Part shown: piece by piece, positions 31,675 to 39,686 of the stretch
How positions within the stretch are numbered: position 1 is the first letter of the stretch
How the letters are laid out: the number at the start of each line of letters is the position of its first letter
From: Chloroflexota bacterium
Lineage (GTDB): Bacteria; Chloroflexota; Anaerolineae; Anaerolineales; UBA11858
Length of the DNA: 43,121 nucleotides
Direction: 5' to 3'
Assembly (NCBI GenBank): GCA_018648225.1
Contig: JABGRQ010000113.1
Span: 1-43,121 of the forward strand
The notes under the pieces: generated by a model
The model's database searches: none
What the model saw: only the letters and a program-made list of their open reading frames with translations
What the model was told of the DNA's origin: nothing
Position numbers and translations under genes: made by a program

Positions 31675-32385
31675 CTACTGAACGTCTCCGTCGGGCGAAT
31701 GTGCCCATTCCATTAGTTTTTCTGCTTCCAGAATAACAATTTTGTTGCGCGAAACTGAAATTGCGCCGCTCAGTTCCAATTTGCGTAACGAACGTGCCAC
31801 AACTTCGCGTACAGTCCCTACACGAACGGCTAAATCATCCTGTGTCAGACGCTGCCCCGGATGGCCGGTTAACTGTTCGGGCGATAAGCTGCTCAACAAC
31901 CGCGCCAATCGCGTTGTCACCTGGTAAAACGATAGTTCCTCAACCATGCTTACCAGCATACGCAAATTTTGTGCTAAATTGAGTATGATCGTTTGCGCTA
32001 ATTGGGGGTGTTCAGACAACGCTGCGCGAATGGCCGCCGCGTTGACAATCCATAATTCGCTTTCTTCAAGCGCCGAAACCGTTACTGGATTGCCCCCTTG
32101 ATCGAAAACTGGCACTTCGTTGAAAGACTCGCCAGTTTCCAGCACGTTCAACACCAACTCGCGCCCCTGAGGCGATATTTTTGATAGTTTCACACTGCCG
32201 CGGCGAATAATGTACAACCCTTCGCTGAGATCATCTTCCAAAAAAATCATCTCATCGGCCGAAAAACTATGTAACTGCGTAGCGCTTGCCAATGGCATTA
32301 AAATTTCATCACCAATATTGGAAAAATAACGGCACCTTCGCAGTGCCGTTATTTTTTCTGTTTTACTGGCTGAAATCCGCTGCAT
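31675..32385 (-). CDS. Crp/Fnr-family transcription regulator
   Basis: The 236-residue protein has an N-terminal cNMP-binding-like barrel (LRRCRYFSNIGDEILMPLAS through IFLEDDLSEGLYIIRRGSVKL) and a C-terminal winged helix of the Crp type, LTQDDLAVRVGTVREVVARSLRKLE. The cassette region (LETGESFNEVPVFDQGGNPVTVSA) keeps Gly-Glu but lacks the usual Arg-Ser/Thr, so cAMP binding is doubtful; the effector could be another small molecule. There are no Fnr-type cysteines. The ATG is six bases after the phosphoribosyltransferase stop, and a terminator-grade hairpin lies within codons ~10-22. Confidence 0.88.
   Translation of the reverse strand: MQRISASKTEKITALRRCRYFSNIGDEILMPLASATQLHSFSADEMIFLEDDLSEGLYIIRRGSVKLSKISPQGRELVLNVLETGESFNEVPVFDQGGNPVTVSALEESELWIVNAAAIRAALSEHPQLAQTIILNLAQNLRMLVSMVEELSFYQVTTRLARLLSSLSPEQLTGHPGQRLTQDDLAVRVGTVREVVARSLRKLELSGAISVSRNKIVILEAEKLMEWAHSPDGDVQ
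32322..32357. terminator. Intrinsic-terminator hairpin inside the start of the Crp-like gene
   Basis: AAAAATAACGGCAC (32322-32335) and GTGCCGTTATTTTT (32343-32356) form a perfect 14-bp stem with a 7-nt loop and T-runs on either strand. It lies just after the phosphoribosyltransferase stop but within the first ~22 codons of the Crp-like gene. It should attenuate read-through from the upstream gene. Confidence 0.7.
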
Positions 32386-32390
32386 GGCGA

Positions 32391-32909
32391 TTAACCTTCG
32401 CCCATTGGCGCACCCAAAATACGGTCGGGGCCGCGGTCAATCTCCCAGGGGTAAACAATATGTGCATCGGTCACGGCGGCGTAATAATCGGGGCGTGCCG
32501 TGCCAAACAAATTGCGGTACGGATTGAAATGTAATACACCGGTATAAGGAACACCCCCCGCCGAGCCAACCCGATTACGCACCGCCGTGATGGTGCGGCC
32601 CGACCCCCAGACATCATCCACAACCAAAATGCGACGGGCTTCCAATAACTCATCCTCAGGGAACTGCATAAATTCCGGCCAGGCAAAGAGCCGCGAATAA
32701 TCACGCTCCATCTCAGCCGGAAAATTCACCGCGGCGGTGAGTACATGTGTAATGCCCAACGCCTCCGCCAGCATTCCGCCCGGAATAATACCCCCGCGAG
32801 TAATCATCACCATACCATCGAACTCAAGATCAAATTGGGGAATCAGGTGATCGATCAACCGGTCAACTTCGTCCCAGGAAAGAAACTCGTGACGCATGGG
32901 CATTAGCAT
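32391..32909 (-). CDS. Purine phosphoribosyltransferase (xanthine/hypoxanthine type)
   Basis: The 172-residue protein has the type I PRTase fold with the PRPP-binding motif ILVVDDVWGSGRTI and the pyrophosphate-loop region MVMITRGGIIPGGMLAEAL. It would transfer phosphoribose from PRPP to a purine base in salvage, closest in style to xanthine-guanine phosphoribosyltransferase. GGAG precedes ATG 32909; further in-frame ATGs at 32903 and 32897 are possible. Upstream is a C-rich palindromic repeat (32928-33013), and downstream the Crp-like regulator follows after five bases. Confidence 0.87.
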   Translation of the reverse strand: MLMPMRHEFLSWDEVDRLIDHLIPQFDLEFDGMVMITRGGIIPGGMLAEALGITHVLTAAVNFPAEMERDYSRLFAWPEFMQFPEDELLEARRILVVDDVWGSGRTITAVRNRVGSAGGVPYTGVLHFNPYRNLFGTARPDYYAAVTDAHIVYPWEIDRGPDRILGAPMGEG

Positions 32910-32927
32910 TATTCTCCAGAAGCGTTG

Positions 32928-33013
32928 CCCTCACCCCTGCCCTCTCCCACAGGGCGAGGGGGTTGTGTTAGGGAAAGCTTGTGTTTCCTCTCCCGCTGGG
33001 AGGGGCTAGGGTG
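32928..33013. repeat. C-rich palindromic repeat, copy 3
   Basis: CCCTCACCCCTGCCCTCTCC, then GGGCGAGGGGG, then a second CCTCTCCC...GGGAGGGG block, between priA and the phosphoribosyltransferase gene. It looks like one and a half copies of the C-rich palindrome. Confidence 0.7.
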
Positions 33014-33029
33014 TTTTTGGCTTATCAAA

Positions 33030-35579
33030 TTATAGCAAAGAAATCGGATCCACCTCAACGCGGCACGATTTTAGCAGATATTCATCCAGCCCGGCGGTGG
33101 GGTTCGGGCCGCGCAGTAAAATTTGCCAGCGATAAATGCCAGAAACGCGGCTAAAAAAGCACGGTACCGGGCCAATAATTTCATTGCGTTGATCGTCCAG
33201 GGCGGCGAGCTGACGAGCTGCGCTCTGGGCGGATTCTTCTACCTGGGCGGCATCCTGCCCACGGAATTCTAAACGCGCCAAACGCGCAAAGGGTGGATAA
33301 CCCAACTCCCGACGATAGGCGATCTCCTGGCGGTAAAATTCCCGGTAACTGTGTTGAGACGCAGTCTGAATGACATAATGCTCCGGCTGGAAAGTTTGTA
33401 AAATCATCTGCCCGCCCAACGGACTGCGCCCGGCGCGCCCGGCCACCTGTGTAAGCACCTGAAAGACGCGTTCCGTGGCGCGGTAATCGGGTAAATTCAA
33501 GCCCACATCGGCCAGCACCGCCCCCACCAGCGTCACCAGCGGCAAATCCAGGCCCTTGGCAAGCATCTGCGTGCCGATCAGTACATCGGCTTCGTGGGCG
33601 GCGAACTGGCTCAAAATGGCATCGTGAGAACCTTTTTTACGGGTTGTACTCCAATCCCAACGCAGGGTGCGCGCGCCGGGGAACAAGGCCTGCACCTCGC
33701 TCTCGACCTTTTCGGTTCCGGTACCATATTGCCGAATTTTGGTTCCGCCGCACTGCGGGCATTTGGTGGGCATTTGGCGGCGATAATTGCAGCGATGGCA
33801 AAGCAGAGCGTTTGAACGTTCATCTGCATGAACGTGATACGTTAGCGGAATATCACAACGCGGGCACTGGAGCGAATAACCGCATTCGCGACAAAAAACA
33901 TACGTGGCTGTACCGCGCCGGTTGAGAAACAGAATCGCCTGCTGACCGTGTTCCAGCACATGCGCCAACGCAGCCTGCAAAGATTGGCTAAAAATAGAGC
34001 GGTTGCCCGCTTTCAGTTCAGCGCGCATATCCACAACGTTCACCGGGGGCAGATCAATCGTCTCGGCGTCATGCTCCAGGGGCTGATAGCGGCTATGCGA
34101 AACCTGCCAGGCAGCAATCGCTTGTTTGTGTGCCAGAATGCGGTCGGGGAGGCTCAGGGGCGTCCACTCGCCGCGGGCGGCGCGGTAGGTGCTGACTACA
34201 TCGGGAGTAGCCGATCCCATCAGGCAGACCGCACCCACCTGGAGGGCGTACGCCGCCGCCGCTTCACGCGCATGGTAACTCGGCGCAGGTTCCCCCTGAT
34301 AATACGAGCCATCATGACACTCATCCACCACAATCAACCCGACATTGGCAAAAGGCGTAAAGAGCGCGCTGCGCGGCCCCACTACCACATCAATCTCGCC
34401 GCTGCGGGCGCGGCGCCAGGTATCATAACGCTCGCCTGCCGACAGCCCGGAATGCACCAGGCCCACGCGATCGGGGAAGCGCGCCACGAAACGCCGCACA
34501 GTTTGCGGCGTGAGGGCGATTTCGGGAACCAGGATGATGGCCTGCCGCCCTTGCTGCAAGGTTTCGGCGACGGCGCGCAGATAGATTTCGGTTTTGCCCG
34601 AACCGGTGACGCCGTAGAGCAGGCAGGGCGCCGCGGACTCGCCCGCGGCGGTTTGCCGAAGAGCGGCTTCTACCTGCGCCCAAACATCGGCCTGTGCCCG
34701 CGTCAACTCGGGGGGAGTCTCGGCAACGAATTCTATCCCTTCGAGCGGGTCGCGCCAGACTTGCTCTTCCTCGATGGCAATCAGCCCGCGGGCGGCGAGC
34801 TGATTCAGGTCTGCGGAATTTCCCCCGCTGAGTTCATATAATTTTTTCGCCGGGAGTTTGTCTTGCTGCGCCAACAGCGCTTGCAATATTTTCTGCCGCC
34901 GGGCCAGCGCCGGGCTGTCTTTGCGCCCCAGCGAATCCATTTGGGCCGCGGCTGCCTCCGGGGAGGCCAGCAAGCGCGCCACGCGTTCTTTTTTTACGGA
35001 TACGGTCGGTTCGGTGAGGATAGCCTGACTGGTCAGCATACCGCGGCGCGCCAACGCCCCCGCAGTTGCCCGCCAGCGTTTACGCGGCAAATGATGGTCA
35101 ATCTGACGGCCGCGCAATGGGCCGCGCTCGGCGAGCAGGGCGAGAAGTTTCCATTGGGGTTTGGTCAATTCTTGACCGGAGATCAGAGACGGAAGACCGC
35201 TGACATCGGTCGTTGCTTGCTTCCCGCCTTCTGTTAACTCGTACAACGTATCCGCCATCTGGCTGAGGCCGGGCGGCAGCATCAGATTCAGACAAGCCGC
35301 CAAAGGGGTCAGCGATTGTGTGGCGATATGCTGCGCCAGCCGAATTTGCGCCGCTGAGAGCACCGGTTGCGGGTCTAGAAGTGACATCACCGGGCGCGTT
35401 TCCGGTGTGCTGGCTTCGGTCACAGTCTGCAGCACCACGCCCTGCACGGTCTGACGTCCAAAGGGCACCGTGACCAAATGCCCGGTTGAGATTTTTCCTT
35501 CCAGTTCAGGGGGTAAATGGTAATGAAAAACCCCAGAAACCTGGGAGATATTCACAACCACTTCTACAAAAATGGTCAT
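33030..35579 (-). CDS. priA: Primosomal protein N' (PriA helicase)
   Basis: The 849-residue protein starts best at ATG 35579 (MTIFVEVVVNIS); an upstream in-frame extension runs through the palindromic repeat at 35590-35672 and is not credible. It has the PriA N-terminal DNA-binding domain (FHYHLPPELEGKISTGHLV), Walker A GVTGSGKTEI (about 326), motif II VDECHDGSYYQ (DECH rather than the usual DEEH), the paired zinc sites CRECGYSLQCPRC and CHRCNYRR..CPQC, and QVAGRAGR at motif VI. PriA reloads the replicative helicase at stalled forks. The repeat sits immediately upstream, and no Shine-Dalgarno is visible. Confidence 0.93.
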   Translation of the reverse strand: MTIFVEVVVNISQVSGVFHYHLPPELEGKISTGHLVTVPFGRQTVQGVVLQTVTEASTPETRPVMSLLDPQPVLSAAQIRLAQHIATQSLTPLAACLNLMLPPGLSQMADTLYELTEGGKQATTDVSGLPSLISGQELTKPQWKLLALLAERGPLRGRQIDHHLPRKRWRATAGALARRGMLTSQAILTEPTVSVKKERVARLLASPEAAAAQMDSLGRKDSPALARRQKILQALLAQQDKLPAKKLYELSGGNSADLNQLAARGLIAIEEEQVWRDPLEGIEFVAETPPELTRAQADVWAQVEAALRQTAAGESAAPCLLYGVTGSGKTEIYLRAVAETLQQGRQAIILVPEIALTPQTVRRFVARFPDRVGLVHSGLSAGERYDTWRRARSGEIDVVVGPRSALFTPFANVGLIVVDECHDGSYYQGEPAPSYHAREAAAAYALQVGAVCLMGSATPDVVSTYRAARGEWTPLSLPDRILAHKQAIAAWQVSHSRYQPLEHDAETIDLPPVNVVDMRAELKAGNRSIFSQSLQAALAHVLEHGQQAILFLNRRGTATYVFCRECGYSLQCPRCDIPLTYHVHADERSNALLCHRCNYRRQMPTKCPQCGGTKIRQYGTGTEKVESEVQALFPGARTLRWDWSTTRKKGSHDAILSQFAAHEADVLIGTQMLAKGLDLPLVTLVGAVLADVGLNLPDYRATERVFQVLTQVAGRAGRSPLGGQMILQTFQPEHYVIQTASQHSYREFYRQEIAYRRELGYPPFARLARLEFRGQDAAQVEESAQSAARQLAALDDQRNEIIGPVPCFFSRVSGIYRWQILLRGPNPTAGLDEYLLKSCRVEVDPISLL

Positions 35580-35589
35580 AGAGAAAGCG

Positions 35590-35672
35590 TAACGCAAAGT
35601 CGCCAGGATGCGAAGGCGCAAAGAATTTTTACAGCTTTCTTTGTGTCTTTGCTCCCTTGCGGCTTTGCGTTA
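35590..35672. repeat. Long palindromic repeat upstream of priA
   Basis: Two ~36-base arms (35590-35625 and 35637-35672), both carrying TAACGCAAAG-type and CGCAAAG-type blocks, are inverted with most positions matched and an 11-nt loop. The element fills the space between priA and the CNNM/CorC gene. Confidence 0.7.
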
Positions 35673-35678
35673 AAAAAA

Positions 35679-37016
35679 TTATGCATCCGCCGGGGCTTTT
35701 TCAACACGACTTAGGGAGAGCTGTTCAATGCGCATCCCATCCATTTTGATCACTTTCAGACACAAGCCCAGGCCAATATTGATGCTGTCTCCAATTTCGG
35801 GCATTCTGTCGAGCATCCCGAGGACATAACCGGCAATCGTATCGTAATGTGGCGCATCGAGCGTCAGCTCCAGTTTTTCGTTGACTTCTTCGATGAGCGC
35901 CAACCCCTCGATGATAACCGTGCCATCGGCCTGGACTTGTATTTCAGGATGCGGCGAATCAAAGGGATCGCTGACTTCACCGATAATTTCTTCCATAATG
36001 TCTTCAAGCGTCACCACGCCTGCTGTGCCCCCAAATTCGTCAATCACAATGGCAATATGCTGGCGACGGTCGCGCAATTGTTGTAACACATTCTTAAGCG
36101 GCAAACTCTCCGGCACAAAAAGGGCTTCGCGCGCCAGCGTGCGCGCCGTGCTGTTTTTGCGATCTGGGTCTTGTTGTGCGCGCAACAGGTCGCGAATATG
36201 CACCACGCCCAGAATTGTGTCGAGATCATCCTGATAAACCGGGAATTTACTGAAGGTGGACTCAATTGCCACGGCGATGCTGTTTTCTAACGATGTGTCG
36301 GCTTCGAGCGCGGTAACTTCGGTGCGCGGGTTCATTACCTGACGAACGAGGAGATTATTAATATTAAATATAGCGTGCAGCATTTCGCTTTCTTCAGAAC
36401 CGACCACGCCGCCTTCTGCGCTGGCAGTCACCAGCATTTTCAATTCTTCTACGGAATGAACCAGTTCATGACCTTCGGCAGGCTCCACGCCGACAAGCTT
36501 TAGCAAATAATTCCCAGTACCATTCAACGCCCAAATAAAGGGTTTAAAAATCCATTCGGTCCAAAGGGTGGGGCGAGCTACCCATAGTGATGTACCCTCT
36601 GGATTTTGAAGTGCGATTGATTTCGGCGCGAGTTCACCAACCACAACGTGCAAAAACGTAATGATCGCAAAAGATATCCCCGCGGCAATACTGTGCGAAA
36701 CATCACTTTGTATATCGATAGGGAATAGTTGAATCAGCGGTTCCAGAAGATGTGACAGGGCCGGTTCACCCACCCAGCCCAACCCCAAACTGGCTAATGT
36801 GATCCCTAATTGCGTAGCCGCGATGACACGATCCGGGTTTTCCAGCGCTTTTTGCACCCAGCGCGCCGCCAGGTTGCCCTGAGCTACCAGTTCGGCAATG
36901 CGTGTACGGCGCACACTCACCAGAGCAAATTCGGCGGCAACAAAAAAGCCATTGGCCAGAACCAGAAAGAAAACCCCTACAAGTTTGAGTAAATCTATTC
37001 CGATGGTTTGTTCCAT
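35679..37016 (-). CDS. CNNM/CorC (HlyC) family transporter-like protein
   Basis: The 445-residue protein has the standard order: a DUF21 transmembrane domain (first ~190 residues, with NGFFVAAEFALVSVRRTRI), a CBS pair (about 205-330, with MNPRTEVTALEAD and VVTLEDIMEEIIGEV), and a C-terminal CorC/HlyC transporter-associated domain (about 345-440, DGTVIIEGLALIEEVNEKL). Members are linked to Mg2+/Co2+ efflux or resistance; CBS domains bind adenine nucleotides and set activity. It is complete and of normal length. The MEMO gene lies 10 bases upstream on the same strand. Confidence 0.92.
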   Translation of the reverse strand: MEQTIGIDLLKLVGVFFLVLANGFFVAAEFALVSVRRTRIAELVAQGNLAARWVQKALENPDRVIAATQLGITLASLGLGWVGEPALSHLLEPLIQLFPIDIQSDVSHSIAAGISFAIITFLHVVVGELAPKSIALQNPEGTSLWVARPTLWTEWIFKPFIWALNGTGNYLLKLVGVEPAEGHELVHSVEELKMLVTASAEGGVVGSEESEMLHAIFNINNLLVRQVMNPRTEVTALEADTSLENSIAVAIESTFSKFPVYQDDLDTILGVVHIRDLLRAQQDPDRKNSTARTLAREALFVPESLPLKNVLQQLRDRRQHIAIVIDEFGGTAGVVTLEDIMEEIIGEVSDPFDSPHPEIQVQADGTVIIEGLALIEEVNEKLELTLDAPHYDTIAGYVLGMLDRMPEIGDSINIGLGLCLKVIKMDGMRIEQLSLSRVEKAPADA

Positions 37017-37026
37017 TATTTTTTCT

Positions 37027-37881
37027 CTACCTTTGATCGAATGTTCGCGTGATTACCGCTGCGCCGTAACCCACGACCTGCGAAAAATCGCCGCTGATAT
37101 CGCCAGATGTGGCATAGTTGAGAATCGTTGCTGAGGTAGCGCCGAGTTCTTTGGCTGCCCAAATCACAGCGGTCAACGCGCCGCGCCCGCAAGCAAAGCC
37201 CTTTCCCTCGCGCTCAGCCTGGAAAATAGCCTCCGGTTCGAGGGCCGCGATATGTTTCAGGATGACCTGGTCGAGGGAGTGGGCCACACTTCGAGGGTAG
37301 AAATGCGACAGGTCGGTGCTGGCCACAAGGAGGGAGTCACGCCCGGCCAAAATTTTAGCCAGCCCCTGCCCCAGGGCACGCGCAACCCGCGGAGTTTGAT
37401 CGCGCACCATCACCGGCAGCAGGGAAAATTCCCCAACCAATGCTCGTTGCAAGAAAGGCAATTCAATCTCCAGAGAATGTTCATCGTCATTACGAACAGG
37501 TGCAAGCCCAAAACCCAGCGACTTCGTGAGGCGGGTATCTAACTCGGCAACCGCGGCCTGATCGATCATAATTGGCCCCAGCGGAGTTTGGTAGGCATCA
37601 TGCCCGGAAGTCAGCAGGGGTTGGCTGTATGCGCGATGCATGGGAGAGACAACCACCACCAGTTCGGGGGACATGCCGCGAGCCAACGCAAAAGCATGCC
37701 CAGCTACCGGTCCGGAATATCGATGCCCCGCATGTGGGACAACGAAAGCCATAATTTCTTTCGGCTGCACAAGAGACTCTGTGCAGGACATGTATCCATC
37801 CAGACTGGCAGCCAATTGTTTCGGGTTATCTGGATACCAGCGTCCCGCAATTGGTGAAGGGCGAATATCAGTTAGCGTCAT
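37027..37881 (-). CDS. MEMO-family protein (AmmeMemoRadiSam system protein B type)
   Basis: The start is ATG 37881, giving 284 residues; the longer in-frame version reads through an inverted repeat. MEMO features are IRPSPIAGRWYPDNPKQLAASL at the N-terminus, VVPHAGHRYSGPVAGHAF (metal-ligand His and the usual Tyr replaced by His), VVVSPMHRAYS, DDEHSLEIELPFLQ and STDLSHFYPR. The fold is related to class III extradiol dioxygenases. In many prokaryotes MEMO is encoded with AMMECR1 and a radical SAM protein; neither is seen here, and the neighbour is a CNNM/CorC protein. The function is not settled for bacterial members. Confidence 0.88.
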   Translation of the reverse strand: MTLTDIRPSPIAGRWYPDNPKQLAASLDGYMSCTESLVQPKEIMAFVVPHAGHRYSGPVAGHAFALARGMSPELVVVVSPMHRAYSQPLLTSGHDAYQTPLGPIMIDQAAVAELDTRLTKSLGFGLAPVRNDDEHSLEIELPFLQRALVGEFSLLPVMVRDQTPRVARALGQGLAKILAGRDSLLVASTDLSHFYPRSVAHSLDQVILKHIAALEPEAIFQAEREGKGFACGRGALTAVIWAAKELGATSATILNYATSGDISGDFSQVVGYGAAVITRTFDQR

Positions 37882-37974
37882 TATATATTCCAAAAATGGG
37901 CGATCATTCTCGTGCCACCTTGATTTTAGCACACCAGAGCTGCGATTCGGGGTATGTGTTTGGGGTCGAGCAAA

Positions 37975-38040
37975 AGACCTCCGAGATTTTATTGGGATTA
38001 ATTTTGGATGCGCATTCTGATGTAAAAATCTCGGAGGTCT
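37975..38040. repeat. 16-bp inverted repeat upstream of the MEMO gene
   Basis: AGACCTCCGAGATTTT (37975-37990) and AAAATCTCGGAGGTCT (38025-38040) are a perfect inverted pair with a 34-nt spacer. It may be another small repeat element or a long stem-loop in the divergent intergenic region. Confidence 0.7.
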
Positions 38041-38070
38041 GTGTGCATAAATGAGTAGAAGATTAAAACC

Positions 38071-38100
38071 TTGACACGTCTTTTGCACTCATGATAGACT
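38071..38100 (+). promoter_or_regulatory. Promoter of the leader peptide-MFS unit
   Basis: TTGACA (38071-38076) and TAGACT (38095-38100) are separated by 18 bases, with AAGGAG and the leader ATG downstream. Confidence 0.65.
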
Positions 38101-38137
38101 CCACGAGCTAAAATCTTTGAAAGGAGAGCGCACGAAA

Positions 38138-38230
38138 ATGACAAGCTATTTCACGATGCAAGTTAAAGTCCGCCGCTCTGCCAATATTGGTGGAGATGTT
38201 TTGCTGGCTCGGAGTGCGCCTACTGCCTGA
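38138..38230 (+). CDS. 30-residue leader peptide upstream of the MFS gene
   Basis: A short frame (MTSYFTMQVKV... ending RSAPTA) starts 11 bases after AAGGAG and about 40 bases after a promoter. It is followed by a small hairpin (GATTTAG/CTAAATC, 38233-38252) and two intrinsic terminators before the MFS gene. The layout fits a regulatory leader peptide whose translation controls read-through, as known for several drug-efflux and ribosome-protection genes. The peptide is basic in the middle and has no membrane segment. A free-standing small peptide is the alternative. Confidence 0.55.
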   Translation: MTSYFTMQVKVRRSANIGGDVLLARSAPTA

Positions 38231-38255
38231 GAGATTTAGTCTAGCCTAAATCGCC

Positions 38256-38291
38256 AAAGCCACGGGTGTACTTCAAGCCCCGTGGCTTTTT
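38256..38291 (+). terminator. Terminator 1 of the MFS leader
   Basis: AAAGCCACGGG (38256-38266) and CCCGTGGCTTT (38279-38289) form a perfect 11-bp stem with a 12-nt loop and a five-T run. Confidence 0.8.
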
Positions 38292-38323
38292 GATTCGCTC
38301 GCGCGCGAAGTTGAACCTCTATA

Positions 38324-38357
38324 AAAGGTCACGGGAAAGATGCCCCGTGGCTTTTTT
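38324..38357 (+). terminator. Terminator 2 of the MFS leader
   Basis: AAAGGTCACGGG pairs with CCCGTGGCTTTT, with G-U positions, followed by more T. It shares CCCCGTGGCTTTTT with terminator 1, so the pair looks like a tandem duplication. Confidence 0.65.
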
Positions 38358-38393
38358 ATTTTCTTCAAACGAGGATGAGAGAGAAGGACAAAC

Positions 38394-39629
38394 ATGCAAA
38401 CAACAACGAAGAAAGAGAAGAAAGAACCGCTGCTCAGCAATATCCTCAAATTGTTTATGTTCGCTATGGTGTTGGCAAATATCGCGGGCAGTATGTATGG
38501 TTCATTGCTACCGCTTTACCTGAAAAGCCTCAATGCCAATGTGCTGCAAGTTGGGTTGTTTTTTACCCTGTCGAATATTCTGCCATTAATTTTGCAGATT
38601 TTGGGCGGATGGATATCGGACTCGCTGGGTCGCTTGCGTAGTATCGCCATGGGCAGCGTTGCCGGAGTCATTGCGCATATCGGCATTGTGTTGGCGCCTA
38701 CCTGGCAGTGGGTGTTGTTCGGGGAAGGTTTTGGCGCTATCACCCGTTCGCTGGTTGGCCCCAGTTTTAGTTCGTTTATCGCCGACCAGTCAGCCGAAAA
38801 AAACCGCGCCCGCGTCTTTGGCATCACCGAGAGCATTTTTATGCTGGTGGTCGTCATCGGCCCGCCGCTGGGCGGCTGGTTGGCCGATGCGTACGGCTTC
38901 AAGTTCATGCTAATTATTGCAGCGGTTCTGTATACCTTCGCGGCGTTAATTCGCATTGGCATGGCGCGCACGGCAGCCAAAGGCGCGGAAGCAAACCCCG
39001 AAAAACTATCGCTGGCTAGTTTGAAAGAAAAGCTTAGCGCAATGACCGTGCTGCTGCTAGCCGGGGGTGTGATGACCTGGGTGCTAGTTACCGATGGTGT
39101 ACGCGATATCGCCTATACGATGTCTTTTACACTGGAATCACTCTATCTGAACGAAATCGGCGGGCTGACGATGAAGCAAATCGGCTTCCTGGGATCAATT
39201 TTTGGCATTTGTAATATGATCACCACCATTCCAGCGGGCAAATTGGCCGACAAGAAAGGCGAACGCGTCGCTATTGCGGGCGGTTTTTTGCTGGATGCTA
39301 TCGGGCTAATTATCTTCCTCAATGTATACAGTTTTTGGGGTTACGCGATCGCCTGGGGCGTTTTTGGAATTGGGGTAGGCCTGATGTCACCCGCCTACCA
39401 ATCGCTGATCAGCAAAGCTGTCCCCGAAAAATTGCGCGGCACGGCCTTTGGTCTGCTGCATAGCAGCCTGGGGCTATTCTCGCTTCCTGCTCCGGCAATC
39501 GGCGCGCGATTGTGGACTCGCTACACGCCACAGACGCCCTTCCGCATCACAGCCGGTGTCGCCTTGCTTACCATAATCCCGGTCTGGCTAAAGTTTAAGC
39601 TACCGGATGATGAGAATGAAGAAAAATAA
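38394..39629 (+). CDS. Major facilitator superfamily transporter
   Basis: The 411-residue protein has 12 predicted membrane helices. The MFS motif A region between helices 2 and 3 reads GGWISDSLGRLRSIAMGSV, and the equivalent loop in the second half reads GKLADKKGERVAIAGGF. It would exchange or export a small molecule using the proton gradient; multidrug efflux is common for this type. AAGGA is five bases before ATG 38394. The upstream leader has two terminators, so expression is probably attenuated. The two tandem-GNAT genes that follow on the same strand could modify the same compound. Confidence 0.88.
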   Translation: MQTTTKKEKKEPLLSNILKLFMFAMVLANIAGSMYGSLLPLYLKSLNANVLQVGLFFTLSNILPLILQILGGWISDSLGRLRSIAMGSVAGVIAHIGIVLAPTWQWVLFGEGFGAITRSLVGPSFSSFIADQSAEKNRARVFGITESIFMLVVVIGPPLGGWLADAYGFKFMLIIAAVLYTFAALIRIGMARTAAKGAEANPEKLSLASLKEKLSAMTVLLLAGGVMTWVLVTDGVRDIAYTMSFTLESLYLNEIGGLTMKQIGFLGSIFGICNMITTIPAGKLADKKGERVAIAGGFLLDAIGLIIFLNVYSFWGYAIAWGVFGIGVGLMSPAYQSLISKAVPEKLRGTAFGLLHSSLGLFSLPAPAIGARLWTRYTPQTPFRITAGVALLTIIPVWLKFKLPDDENEEK

Positions 39630-39686
39630 ATTCATAAGTCCCAGTGCCCATACACTGGGGGACGCCTTTTCGCACAGGAGAAAAAC

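Noticed and set aside
33948-34841. 297-codon open frame on the + strand
   Set aside because: It is antisense to priA, has no recognisable domain, and its composition follows from priA codon use.
35580-35621. N-terminal extension of priA
   Set aside because: Encoded by the palindromic repeat, without a ribosome site; the PriA N-terminal domain begins at the ATG at 35579.
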